A program made the position numbers and the translations under genes. The notes under the pieces were generated by a model that made no database searches, had not been told where the DNA came from, and saw only the letters and a program-made list of their open reading frames with translations. DNA of 64,000 nucleotides from Lachnospiraceae bacterium (lineage in GTDB: Bacteria > Bacillota > Clostridia > Lachnospirales > Lachnospiraceae), in contig JAIKXM010000012.1 in assembly GCA_024684085.1 (NCBI GenBank), positions 1-64,000 on the forward strand, in the 5' to 3' direction. This document shows positions 8,850-17,445 of this stretch, one piece after another (position 1 is the stretch's first letter; each line of letters begins with the position of its first letter).

Positions 8850-9920
8850 CTCCGAATCTGACATAAATTCATCTATCTGTCTGAGTGTGCACCCCACCAC
8901 ATCGCCACCTTTAAGATACTCATCCGTCCAGCAGATGATCTTATTCATGGCACTCTTCATATTCCATACAGGCTTCCATCCGAAAGTCTCTTTCAGCTTA
9001 CTGCTGTTAAGCTTAAGGAAGCCGGCTTCATGAGGACCTCCGTCCGACTTATTGATCCACTTCAGATCACCGCCTGTAAGCTTATTCCATTCATCGCAGA
9101 AAAGAGTGGTCAACTCACCTGTCGTTACACAGTTATCATCATCGGGTCCCACATTATAACAATCTGCAAGTGTGGGATCTTTATACTGTGCCATTGCTAT
9201 GGTTAGGTACACCGTAAGCGGTTCCAGTACATGCTGATAAGGACGTGTGGAATAAGGATTTCTGACAATAATGTCATCTCCTCTCTCAACTGCTCTTACA
9301 CAATCGGGAATGATCCTGTCTGTTGCAAAGTCTCCTCCGCCTATTACATTACCGGCTCTTACCGTGGATACCGCCACTCCCTTTTCTCTGAGGAAAGAAT
9401 TACGATACGAATCGGTCACAAGTTCCGAGCACGACTTACTGTTAGAGTACGGATCGTAACCGCACAGCTCATCGCCTTCCACATAACCTCTGTCCCATTC
9501 ATAATTGCGATAGACCTTATCGGTTGTGACATTGATGACTGACTTAACGGAATCGATAAGTCTGCAACACTCAAGTACATTGACTGTTCCCATTACATTG
9601 GCTGCATAAGTTCCGACCGGATCTCTGTAAGATTCTCTTACAATAGGCTGAGCCGCCATATGTATCACTATCTCCGGTCTCACCTCTTCGAAGACCTTCT
9701 TCATCGCATCGAGATCACATATATCGACGATCCTCGAATCCATCTTGTCTTTAAGTCCCAGAAGATCGAAAAGCGCAGGTTCTGTTGGCGGTTCCAATGC
9801 GATACCCGTAACAGAAGCGCCCATCTTGTCAAGGAGCATGGACAGCCAGCTTCCCTTGAAGCCGGTATGTCCTGTCACCAGCACCTTTTTCCCTTTATAA
9901 AAATCCTGAAGTCTGCTCAT
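8826..9920 (-). CDS. rfbG: CDP-glucose 4,6-dehydratase
   Basis: This 364-residue NAD-dependent SDR converts CDP-glucose to CDP-4-keto-6-deoxyglucose, the first committed step to CDP-3,6-dideoxyhexoses. The nucleotide-binding TGHTGFKGSW is at residues 17-26, the catalytic YSNSK follows CGYDP near the middle, and FGWKP near the C terminus is typical of the family. AGAGG lies seven bases before the ATG. It follows rfbH by 12 bases in one operon. The partner cytidylyltransferase rfbF sits far away, at 31208-31984. Confidence 0.93.
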   Translation of the reverse strand: MSRLQDFYKGKKVLVTGHTGFKGSWLSMLLDKMGASVTGIALEPPTEPALFDLLGLKDKMDSRIVDICDLDAMKKVFEEVRPEIVIHMAAQPIVRESYRDPVGTYAANVMGTVNVLECCRLIDSVKSVINVTTDKVYRNYEWDRGYVEGDELCGYDPYSNSKSCSELVTDSYRNSFLREKGVAVSTVRAGNVIGGGDFATDRIIPDCVRAVERGDDIIVRNPYSTRPYQHVLEPLTVYLTIAMAQYKDPTLADCYNVGPDDDNCVTTGELTTLFCDEWNKLTGGDLKWINKSDGGPHEAGFLKLNSSKLKETFGWKPVWNMKSAMNKIICWTDEYLKGGDVVGCTLRQIDEFMSDSEGHPTVLS

Positions 9921-9932
9921 ATCCCAACCTCT

Positions 9933-11276
9933 TTACTGATTCACTGCCTCAATTATTATCTTAGCCATATAGTCGATCATATCGTCCGTCATACCGGGAT
10001 ATACACCCACCCAGAATGTATCCCTCATGATCCTGTCTGTATTCTCAAGACCTCCGACAACTCTGAAGCCTTCACCGCTCTCTCTCATCTCATCGAAGCA
10101 GGGATGCTTGATCAGATTACCTGCGAAGAGCATTCTTGTCTGGATATTATGATCCTCGATATATTTTACTACACCTGCTCTTGCACCTTCTGTTCTGACT
10201 GTCATCATGAAACCGAACCAGCTGGGATCCGAACCCTCTGCTGCTTCCGGGAGGATCAGCTTATCTTCAACCGAAACAAGAGCATCTCTAAGTCTCTTCC
10301 AGTTAGCCTTACGTCTCTCTACAAATCCCGGGAACTTCTCCAACTGTGCGCATCCGATCGCAGCCTGCATATCGGTCGCCTTAAGATTATATCCAAAATG
10401 AGAATATACATACTTATGATCATAACCCTTAGGCAGTTCACCGTACTGACCGTCGAATCTGTGTCCGCACATATTGTCCTGTCCGGATACACATACACAA
10501 TCTCTGCCCCAGTCTCTGAATGATCTAATACACTTATTAAGAAGCGGATCGTCGGTATATACCGCACCGCCTTCACCCATTGTCATATGATGAGGCGGAT
10601 AGAAGCTTGATGTACCTATATCACCTATCGTACCGGTGAATCTCTTCTGACCGTCTATCTCATACTGCGAACCAAGCGCATCACAGTTATCTTCCACAAG
10701 CCACAGTGAATACTTATCGCAGAAAGCCTTAACGGCAGCCAGATCAAAAGGATTGCCCAGAGTGTGTGCCACCATAACCGCCTTAGTCTTATCGGAACGA
10801 GCCTCTTCCAGTTTGGCAACATCGATATTGTACTGAGGGATCGTCACATCCACGAATACCGGAACGGCTCCGTACTGAATGATAGGTGTCACCGTCGTTG
10901 GAAAACCGGCCGCAACTGTGATCACTTCATCCCCTCGTCTGATGGCCCTCTCTCCTAATAACGGCGAGGTCAGCGCCATGAATGCGGTAAGATTGGCTGA
11001 AGATCCGGAATTAACAAGTGCGCAGAATCTCACGCCAAGATACTCTGACAGCTTCTTCTCAAATTCAACGGTGTAGCGACCGCTTGTAAGCCAGAATTCC
11101 AGTGATGAATCCACAAGATTCACCATCTCCTCAGCATCATATACTCTTGATGCATAAGAGATCCTGTCTCCCTCTTCGAACTTCTTCTTATTGCCCAGAT
11201 GGAATCTCTCACAGTATTCCCTGACATTCTTCAGAATATCCTCTCTGGCCTGTAACTCAGTCATATTCTCGTACAT
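9933..11276 (-). CDS. rfbH: CDP-4-keto-6-deoxyglucose 3-dehydrase (E1)
   Basis: This 447-residue PMP/[2Fe-2S] enzyme removes the C3 hydroxyl from CDP-4-keto-6-deoxyglucose. It has the DegT aminotransferase fold, but the Schiff-base lysine is replaced by histidine (PPHHMTMGEGG, His230), the diagnostic E1 change. Cys260, Cys262 and Cys270 give the C-x-C-x7-C cluster motif, with Cys198 as a probable fourth ligand. GAGGAG precedes the ATG. E1 needs an electron-donor reductase (RfbI/AscD type), and none is encoded in the window. Confidence 0.93.
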   Translation of the reverse strand: MYENMTELQAREDILKNVREYCERFHLGNKKKFEEGDRISYASRVYDAEEMVNLVDSSLEFWLTSGRYTVEFEKKLSEYLGVRFCALVNSGSSANLTAFMALTSPLLGERAIRRGDEVITVAAGFPTTVTPIIQYGAVPVFVDVTIPQYNIDVAKLEEARSDKTKAVMVAHTLGNPFDLAAVKAFCDKYSLWLVEDNCDALGSQYEIDGQKRFTGTIGDIGTSSFYPPHHMTMGEGGAVYTDDPLLNKCIRSFRDWGRDCVCVSGQDNMCGHRFDGQYGELPKGYDHKYVYSHFGYNLKATDMQAAIGCAQLEKFPGFVERRKANWKRLRDALVSVEDKLILPEAAEGSDPSWFGFMMTVRTEGARAGVVKYIEDHNIQTRMLFAGNLIKHPCFDEMRESGEGFRVVGGLENTDRIMRDTFWVGVYPGMTDDMIDYMAKIIIEAVNQ

Positions 11277-11289
11277 GTCATTCTCCTCT

Positions 11290-11832
11290 TTATTCCTGTT
11301 CTACGATATTATTGATATACCCCTCCGTTGCATTCTCTCTGTGATGTATCACGGCAGGATTGCCTATTACCACACTGTGTGAAGGAACGTCGGTATTAAC
11401 ATAAGCATTTGGAGCGATCAGAACATCATCACCGATCGTTATGCCGCCTACGATCACCGCATTGGTTCCTATCCACACTCTGCTTCCGATGACCGGTGTG
11501 CCGGCCTTCTCACCACGGTTTGTCTTTCCTATGGTCACACCCGAAGCAATGTTGATATTACTGCCCATCTTAACATTGGGATTGATGATTATCGTCCCAA
11601 AGTGACCTATATATAAGCCCGCTCCTATCTGAGTGGCAGTGGGTATCTGAATACCGCTTTTCACTGACAGACGCCTAAGCTTGAGCCTTAACAATATCCC
11701 CATGATACTCTTCGGATCGTATGCGGATGCTTTCCTCCATGTGATTATATATTTCAACTGGAGAGGAACATTAACCCTGTTTATTGTACCATATCTTGTT
11801 ATATCCAAAATATAATCATTTTTATTTTTCAT
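11290..11832 (-). CDS. Hexapeptide-repeat acetyltransferase (CysE/WcaF-like)
   Basis: This 180-residue left-handed beta-helix acyltransferase has an N-terminal helical segment and hexapeptide repeats from about residue 75 (GAGLYIGHFG, IINPNVKMGSNINIA, GVTIG, IGDDVLIAPNAYV). The IGH and IGNP elements resemble serine acetyltransferases and sugar O-acetyltransferases. In this setting an O-acetyltransferase acting on a glycan sugar is likelier than cysteine synthesis. It is the first gene downstream of the transposon-like element at 11852-12238. Confidence 0.85.
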   Translation of the reverse strand: MKNKNDYILDITRYGTINRVNVPLQLKYIITWRKASAYDPKSIMGILLRLKLRRLSVKSGIQIPTATQIGAGLYIGHFGTIIINPNVKMGSNINIASGVTIGKTNRGEKAGTPVIGSRVWIGTNAVIVGGITIGDDVLIAPNAYVNTDVPSHSVVIGNPAVIHHRENATEGYINNIVEQE

Positions 11833-11966
11833 ACTCTCTGCTTTTTTATGTACTCCCTTTTTACAAAAGTGTTTCTACTTGACAAACTGGAATTGACCGA
11901 GCTCTTTAGAGCGAGGGATGCTTCTTGACCGCCAGGTCAAGAAGATGTACTCAGCTCCATAAACCT

Positions 11967-12127
11967 CGATTTTTGCAATTTTTGTAATTCCGATGCCCAG
12001 AACGTCGGATTTTGATAGTTTTAGGCATCGATTTTTGCAGTTTTTGTAATTCCGATGCCCAGAACGTCGGATTTTGATAGTTTTAGGCATCGATTTTTGC
12101 AATTTTTGTAATTCCGATGCCCAGAAC
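11967..12127. repeat. 62-bp tandem repeat, 2.6 copies
   Basis: Copies start at 11967, 12029 and 12091 with CGATTTTTGC and are nearly identical. The third stops after 37 bases. The period is not a multiple of three, so it does not encode a repeated peptide. Each unit carries CGATGCC and GGCATCG inverted arms, so the transcript could fold. Confidence 0.85.
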
Positions 12128-12202
12128 AAAAAAGCATTGATGGTCTAAGCATCGAAAAAACCAAAAAGCGCAGGAATTGATGCACATACTGCGATTTGAA
12201 TT

Positions 12203-12230
12203 ATTCTATCATGAGCAACACAAATGTAAA
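12203..12230 (-). promoter_or_regulatory. Promoter inside the right end of the mobile element
   Basis: On the minus strand TTTACA (12225-12230, within the terminal repeat) is separated by 16 bases from TAGAAT (12203-12208). It points across the element towards the acetyltransferase and rfbH/rfbG genes and could supply their transcript. Confidence 0.45.
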
Positions 12231-12331
12231 AAGGGAGTTTATGTATTAACATCCTGACTTCACACGATTTAAATATAACTTATGAAGTATCCCCTATATG
12301 AACCGACTCGCATATGAACTGTAAACCACAC

Positions 12332-12427
12332 AGACTATCAATTATGAAGACTATCCACTATACAAGCCATCAACTATGCAGGCTATCAACCATGCAGACT
12401 ATCAACTATACAGACTATCAACTATTC
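12332..12427. repeat. 16-bp tandem repeat, six copies
   Basis: Six units of the AGACTATCAACTATxC type follow each other exactly every 16 bases. The last unit overlaps the stop codon of the 12422 gene. On the minus strand they read GTATAGTTGATAGTCT, resembling the gene's own final ATGCAGTCTGAATAG. Confidence 0.85.
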
Positions 12428-14482
12428 AGACTGCATACTATATAGGCTTCCGCCTGTATCCGTATCAACCTCATAGGTACGACTCAATATTCGCCATCCG
12501 CGATATTCATATCCTTCTTCGCGCTTGACGTTATCCGGACCAAAGCTCTCCGTATAAGCAAGGTCATCATTGATACCTTCTATAAATATGACAGTAATGT
12601 CATTTGGTGAATAGCCCAGATCTCTTATTCCCGCAACTGTCTCATCAAGCGAAACATTCTCTCTTACATAGAATACAGGATAGGTTATGATCTCATCCTC
12701 ATCCAGTAATTCGTCACAGTATGACACTCTCATATTCCTGTCTTTGTCAAAATACTGTTCTTCCATTTCAACAGATTCTTTTATCCTGATCTTCTTAGTA
12801 AGACCGTCCACATTATAGATCTGGTCGTATACTGTCGGGATCACGATAACCGTATCCGCATCATCGATCTCATTCTGGCGAAGTACTCCGCCAACCGCCT
12901 CAGACATACCTTTCTCAAGCCACAGCATTTGTTTATTGTAGATACCGTAATCACCCACAAGTGCTTTGTCCGCAGAATACATATGACCCGTTCCGTGACC
13001 GTAATCATCGAACATCAATATGCTGACCGGATCAAATGATACAAATGAAGCCATTAAGACGATCATTGCGACCGCCCCTGTTATCGAAGCCACCGCCGTA
13101 CTTCTGTCCTTACCTCTCTGCAATGATCTCACTGCCATGACCATCGCAAGCAGCATATGAATAACAATAAAGCTGTCTATATATCTTGGATGATTGATAG
13201 TCTTGAATATGCAGTTAAAGAGCAACAGACATACGTTGGATACTATCAGAGGTAACAGGCCATCCATAACCTCTGTGGCAAGCTTTTTTGCAATGATCAA
13301 CAGGAAGATAACGGCTAGCGTTAAAGTGAATATCCAGTTGAAATTGAAGCAGAAGAACACGGCAAGCTTACGTACGACATATGCCGAATCCACGCCCACG
13401 CTGCTGTTACCGGCAGACCAACCGCCCAGTATCCTGAATGTACCCAGCCACATAATGATCGGGATGAGCATGAAATAGTACTTCTTCTCAGTTAGGATTG
13501 CTCGTGCCTTTACGGCAAAGGATTCTCTGCTCTTCATCCACTGTGCGAGTACAAGACCAAGGCAAAGACCTCCGTAAGTGATAAGGGCCGGTTCCTTGGT
13601 GAACAGGAATACCACGGCCGCCGGTACTGTTCCGACGATATTATCCGTGATGATGAAATATATGAGTATGGTCACTAAAGTGATCGTATAGTAATCGAGA
13701 CTGTAATAACCCGTCATCCCGAGGGTAAACGGCGAGAATGCATAGACTGCTGTCATTGCAATATATACGCCCTCCCTGCAACCGGAGCACAGCTTTCTGA
13801 CGATGCCGTAAAAGGCGATCGTTCCTGCGGTGAGGCTGATCATGTTGGCAAGATACATGCCATATCCGAGGCTTCCTGTCACGAACGAACACACCTTCCA
13901 GAGCATGGAAACCGCCATTGAGAGATGACCGTACAGAGCCATACTTCCGATAGACGAAATGCAGGCTGCTTTGGTCGCGCCGTAGTACAGAAGTCCGTCC
14001 CACTTGAACTGATAGATATTCTCATCAAAGCCCATGATCCATACTGCAACGATCAGAAGGATCAGCCACTTTCGTCTGCCGATCAGCTCTGAGAGCCCCT
14101 TAAATGTGATACCCTTTGCCACGATGACAAGCTCTGCCAGTCTCACAAGACCTGCTGCCATAAGACACAGCAATGGGATCAGCGGATCCTTTCCTTCGGG
14201 CAGTATACTCCCATATCCTCTGATGCAGGCTAAGATAAATATGAAAATTACAGCATCGATACCTGTCATTACATTGCGGTATCTCTCTGTTGCCATGAGT
14301 CTTCTTCTGATGATATGATAACCGACTTCCGCAATGACGAAGATCGTCATGGCGATACACATAAGTACCGTCTCGCCCCTGCTGAGAGTAAGCACACACA
14401 ACGCCAAAAAGGCCAGAGGAATCAATCCCCAGGCCATCAGCTGTATCAATATATTGCGATGCTTCTCATCTGTTAATCTCAT
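12422..14482 (-). CDS. Polytopic membrane protein, GT39-like glycosyltransferase candidate
   Basis: This protein of about 686 residues has around a dozen hydrophobic segments in the first two thirds and a soluble C-terminal domain of about 180 residues. An early extracytoplasmic loop (GFDENIYQFKWDGLLYYGA) has the acidic/aromatic look of GT-C (GT39/GT83) enzymes that use polyprenyl-phosphate sugars. The two GtrB-like GT2s in the same operon would supply such donors. I start at the ATG at 14482, since the alternative at 14497 is TTG. Annotation as a transferase is tentative. Confidence 0.75.
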   Translation of the reverse strand: MRLTDEKHRNILIQLMAWGLIPLAFLALCVLTLSRGETVLMCIAMTIFVIAEVGYHIIRRRLMATERYRNVMTGIDAVIFIFILACIRGYGSILPEGKDPLIPLLCLMAAGLVRLAELVIVAKGITFKGLSELIGRRKWLILLIVAVWIMGFDENIYQFKWDGLLYYGATKAACISSIGSMALYGHLSMAVSMLWKVCSFVTGSLGYGMYLANMISLTAGTIAFYGIVRKLCSGCREGVYIAMTAVYAFSPFTLGMTGYYSLDYYTITLVTILIYFIITDNIVGTVPAAVVFLFTKEPALITYGGLCLGLVLAQWMKSRESFAVKARAILTEKKYYFMLIPIIMWLGTFRILGGWSAGNSSVGVDSAYVVRKLAVFFCFNFNWIFTLTLAVIFLLIIAKKLATEVMDGLLPLIVSNVCLLLFNCIFKTINHPRYIDSFIVIHMLLAMVMAVRSLQRGKDRSTAVASITGAVAMIVLMASFVSFDPVSILMFDDYGHGTGHMYSADKALVGDYGIYNKQMLWLEKGMSEAVGGVLRQNEIDDADTVIVIPTVYDQIYNVDGLTKKIRIKESVEMEEQYFDKDRNMRVSYCDELLDEDEIITYPVFYVRENVSLDETVAGIRDLGYSPNDITVIFIEGINDDLAYTESFGPDNVKREEGYEYRGWRILSRTYEVDTDTGGSLYSMQSE

Positions 14483-14498
14483 TCTATACGAATCCAAT

Positions 14499-15407
14499 CT
14501 AATCGCTTACACTTCTGTAGTAATCTATTGTTCTTCTGATACCGGTCTCGAAGTCCAGCTGCGGAACGAATCCTGTATCCGCTGTCAGCTCTTTGATACT
14601 GACGCATGAGCTGAACGCCTTATCGGACAGAGCAGGTCTGTCTCCTATACCGAGAGGAAGGGTCGGATCTATGATGTCTCTTATGATCTCAACATAACTC
14701 CTGAGCGGCATATAGACACCGCTCCCAATCCCGTAGGTCTTGCCGGATATACCTTTCTCTCCTACAAGTCTGAGAGCTCTTGCCACCTCGCCTACATACA
14801 GGAAATCCCACATCTGATTAAGATAACCATAGGAAGGCTTCCCGCCTGCAAGCAGGGTTCTGATCGTATATGTCAGTATGTTATTATCCTTACGTCCCTC
14901 GCCATAGGTACTCGGTACAACGATCCAGTTGAATGGCATATCCTGCGAACGCGCCCATGTCTCAAGCATATAATGAGACGCGGTCTTGGATGCACCATAG
15001 AGATCGTTGGGAGTCTGCTTGGCATTGACATCCATTACATCTTCGCAAAAAGCATACTCTGCCACGGTTCCCGTAGCTATGAAACGCTTTGCTCCGACCT
15101 TGACAGCCAGCTCGAGCATCTCCATCGCAAAATCTATATTCGCGATCTGAATCTCCCGCTCGTTTTTAAGTTCGGGAGCAACTCCTGCCCACGCAAGATG
15201 ATAGAAGGCATCTATATCTTCCCTGCCACTCAGCAGTTCCTCATATTCCGGAGAATAATATTCGATCACCTCGAGATTGTCGTGAGGTGGGACATGATCG
15301 CCCGCCTTGCGTACCAGCAGTATCACCTTTATTGAATTGTCCAACAGTTCCTGTTTCAGCCTGGAGCCGATGAATCCGGTTCCGCCTGTCAATATCACAC
15401 TTCTCAA
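14499..15407 (-). CDS. NAD(P)-dependent sugar epimerase/reductase, RfbJ-like
   Basis: This 302-residue extended SDR starts with TGGTGFIGSRL (nucleotide binding, about residues 8-18) and has YGASK as the catalytic Tyr/Lys pair (about 137-141). QMWDFLYV near residue 198 resembles CDP-abequose synthase RfbJ and related C4-reductases. A paralogue with QIWDYIYS lies at 24527-25468. Given RfbF/G/H in the same locus, a role in reducing a CDP-4-keto-3,6-dideoxy or branched sugar is reasonable but inferred. Confidence 0.85.
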   Translation of the reverse strand: MRSVILTGGTGFIGSRLKQELLDNSIKVILLVRKAGDHVPPHDNLEVIEYYSPEYEELLSGREDIDAFYHLAWAGVAPELKNEREIQIANIDFAMEMLELAVKVGAKRFIATGTVAEYAFCEDVMDVNAKQTPNDLYGASKTASHYMLETWARSQDMPFNWIVVPSTYGEGRKDNNILTYTIRTLLAGGKPSYGYLNQMWDFLYVGEVARALRLVGEKGISGKTYGIGSGVYMPLRSYVEIIRDIIDPTLPLGIGDRPALSDKAFSSCVSIKELTADTGFVPQLDFETGIRRTIDYYRSVSD

Positions 15408-15417
15408 AATATTACGC

Positions 15418-15480
15418 CCTTAAATCGCCTGTCACGCTTTTCCTTACCGCTTTTCACAGCATCCTTATATCGCCTCACGC
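15418..15480. repeat. Duplicated gene 3' end (45-bp offset)
   Basis: On the minus strand the end of the GT2 gene, GCGTGAGGCGATATAAGG (15463-15480, including its TGA stop), recurs as GCGTGACAGGCGATTTAAGG at 15418-15437, with a two-base insertion. Confidence 0.6.
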
Positions 15481-16440
15481 CCGGTTCGCGCTGCTCTTCA
15501 CAACTCTCTTAAGGTTGATACGTTCCTTCTCAACTACCACGGGGTGCTTCATTGTACGCTGGTTGATATTGACGATATATTCTCCGAGAAAACCAAGGAA
15601 GAATATCTGAATACCACCCACGAAGAATATGCCGATGATAACGGCCGCAGTGCCTACCGAATAATAATCCCAGTTGAACAGCTTGATGATCAGCGTAACG
15701 ATCGCCACAAGCGTGCAAAGAGCACTTAAGATCATACCTAAGAAAGTCGCCATTCTCATGATCGCTTTGGTCGATGATGTGATGCCCAGCATGGCAACAT
15801 CGTAATATCTCATGAAATTAAAACTGCTCTTGCCTTCCTTGCGTACTTCCTGAGTATATTCAACAACAGCCCTCTCGGGTCCAAGCTCAGCCACAAGTCC
15901 GCGAAGATACGGAAGCGGATCCTCCAGCCTTCGAAGCTCCTCGATAAACTCCGCATCATACAGTCCGAAACCATCGAACTGCCTGATATGCTCAATATCC
16001 GAGAACTTATCAAGCATCCTGTAATACACACCTCTTACGGCGTACATCAGAGGATTCTCCTTACTTTTACTCTTGATGCCCACAACGATCTTATAGCCCT
16101 CTTCCCATTTCTTAAGGAAGTCCTCGATCACTTCGGGCGGGTCCTGCATATCGGCATACATGAGAACCGCGCAGTCACCTTCCGCCTGTGACAGACCGTA
16201 GAAAGAAGACCTCGAGAATCCAAAATTAGTATTGTTAAAAATAGCCTGCACCCGGTTGTCCTTACCGCACAGATCTCTTATCAGCTCGCGCGACCTGTCG
16301 TGGGATGCATTATCTATGAACAATATATTAAATTCATAGTTCCGTATTTTTTCCTCGAAGAGCTCCCTGATACGCTCATATGCCTTCTCTATGTTGGCCT
16401 CTTCATTGTATGTGGGAATAACCACTGTTACTGTCTTCAT
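15475..16440 (-). CDS. GtrB/ArnC-type polyprenyl-phosphate sugar transferase (GT2)
   Basis: This 321-residue GT2 has the VIPTYNEEANIE start, the YADMQDPPEVIE block near residue 100 and two C-terminal membrane helices (about 230-255 and 265-290), the layout of DPM1/GtrB/ArnC enzymes. These load a sugar onto polyprenyl phosphate. It is a paralogue of the 20177-21148 gene (shared GIK.KSKENP, FGLYD, PYLRG/PFLRG and GLVAE/GIVAE blocks). AGGA lies eight bases before the ATG. Confidence 0.9.
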   Translation of the reverse strand: MKTVTVVIPTYNEEANIEKAYERIRELFEEKIRNYEFNILFIDNASHDRSRELIRDLCGKDNRVQAIFNNTNFGFSRSSFYGLSQAEGDCAVLMYADMQDPPEVIEDFLKKWEEGYKIVVGIKSKSKENPLMYAVRGVYYRMLDKFSDIEHIRQFDGFGLYDAEFIEELRRLEDPLPYLRGLVAELGPERAVVEYTQEVRKEGKSSFNFMRYYDVAMLGITSSTKAIMRMATFLGMILSALCTLVAIVTLIIKLFNWDYYSVGTAAVIIGIFFVGGIQIFFLGFLGEYIVNINQRTMKHPVVVEKERINLKRVVKSSANRA

Positions 16441-16533
16441 ATATGTAATCCTATAACCGGATCAGTTCTGACCCGTTCATGTATACTATTCTATAAAGTG
16501 AATTAATACGATCCACCAATGCTGTTCTTAGGA

Positions 16534-17388
16534 TCAGAGATGTTCTTTCTTCCTGACGCCGCGGATACGCGAGATGACCAAGAGCACCTTCCTCGTCAGA
16601 CGTTTTCTGAACTCGCTGTAAGGTGAACCTCCGAGAGCAAGCCATTCCCTGTATCTTCTCTCCCAGTCCGGATTATCCATGCCATTCCAGAACTTTGGCT
16701 GGCCGGCCGCATGAATGATATATTCATCACCCTTTGCTTTCGTAGGATAGCAGGCATAATCATTGAACTCAAACGCCTTAAGTCCGACACCGTATTCCTG
16801 AACGGCAAGACCGAGAACCGCCTGCTCGGGAAGATACAGATCCCGATCCCATGCCCCTGTTTTGTCATAACAGAAGTCGGCGATCTTATCAGCATCCTTA
16901 ATGGAATCATCTATGGCAAAGAGCGGAGTCATAACTGCCATTCTCGTCATATCATATCCAAGGATATCCTGATTGACTATATCCTTGTAGAACATATCCC
17001 TGACAGTCTTGACACTTTTCAGGATATTCATAGTCCCTTCTTCGGTTTTGCAAAAATCATCGAACGACTTCTGCACCACCACATCGTAATCACTCCATAC
17101 CACCTGCTGATAATCCTTGAGTAGCCTGAAGCACTCATACTTACAGAAGATCATGGGTGTAAAATATGTCGTGATCTCATCGTTCCTGCTCACCAAATCG
17201 GGCTTATACTCGATAAAACGTGTAGGAAATATGCTGTTGATCAGCTCTCTGTCTTTCTTCCTTATACCGTCATGATACACAACCGCCTCATCAAAAAGAT
17301 GAGCGCATGTATCCTTAATATTCTTAATAAAAACCGCGATCGGAGCCACTTCATCACGTGTTCCTCCGGTTACGATCACCCTACTCAT
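16534..17388 (-). CDS. GT8-like glycosyltransferase
   Basis: This 284-residue protein resembles family 8 retaining transferases. A DxD-type motif DYD is at residues 100-102 (VVWSDYDVVVQ), and HAAGQPKFWN near the C terminus matches the His/Lys donor-binding block. The ATG at 17388 is preceded by GGAGGT at a seven-base spacing. A TTG at 17403 overlaps that site and is rejected. An upstream 13-codon mini-frame (17381-17422) overlaps this start. Confidence 0.8.
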   Translation of the reverse strand: MSRVIVTGGTRDEVAPIAVFIKNIKDTCAHLFDEAVVYHDGIRKKDRELINSIFPTRFIEYKPDLVSRNDEITTYFTPMIFCKYECFRLLKDYQQVVWSDYDVVVQKSFDDFCKTEEGTMNILKSVKTVRDMFYKDIVNQDILGYDMTRMAVMTPLFAIDDSIKDADKIADFCYDKTGAWDRDLYLPEQAVLGLAVQEYGVGLKAFEFNDYACYPTKAKGDEYIIHAAGQPKFWNGMDNPDWERRYREWLALGGSPYSEFRKRLTRKVLLVISRIRGVRKKEHL

Positions 17389-17422
17389 CCGGTTTACCTC
17401 CAAGTAAGATCAGTCCACTCAT
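17381..17422 (-). promoter_or_regulatory. 13-codon upstream frame overlapping the GT8-like start
   Basis: The frame MSGLILLGGKPDE has its own strong ribosome binding site (AGAGGGG, six bases before ATG). It ends in a TAG that overlaps the ATGAGTAG start of the GT8-like gene. It contains that gene's GGAGGT. It arose by duplication of the junction: GGATGAGT occurs three times, at 17383, 17417 and 17448, the last within the stop of the upstream gene. It could couple or throttle translation. Confidence 0.45.
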
Positions 17423-17445
17423 CCAATTCCCCTCTAAGTAAGCCT

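Larger units (their letters stand above)
11852..12238. mobile_element. 387-bp non-autonomous transposon-like element
   Basis: The ends are inverted repeats: ACTCCCTTTTTACA then, three bases on, GTGTT and CT, matching at 21 of 24 positions (11852-11875 and 12215-12238). The element is flanked on both sides by TTATGT (11846-11851 and 12239-12244), which looks like a 6-bp target-site duplication. Inside are a 62-bp tandem repeat and a promoter-like pair, and no gene. Together with 12245-12331, where I see nothing, this explains the long non-coding gap between the acetyltransferase and the next gene. Confidence 0.7.

Noticed and set aside
9660-10523. 287-codon plus-strand frame across the rfbG/rfbH junction
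   Set aside because: It spans two convincing genes on the other strand and shows no protein-family pattern.
9933-11276. DegT-type sugar aminotransferase
   Set aside because: The PLP lysine is replaced by His230 and an Fe-S cysteine set is present, which identifies the 3-dehydrase E1.
11875-12129. 84-codon frame over the 62-bp repeats
   Set aside because: The repeat period is not a multiple of three and the frame lies inside a mobile element, so coding is unlikely.
12332-12427. CRISPR-like short array
   Set aside because: The 16-bp units are directly adjacent with no unique spacers, and no cas gene is present.
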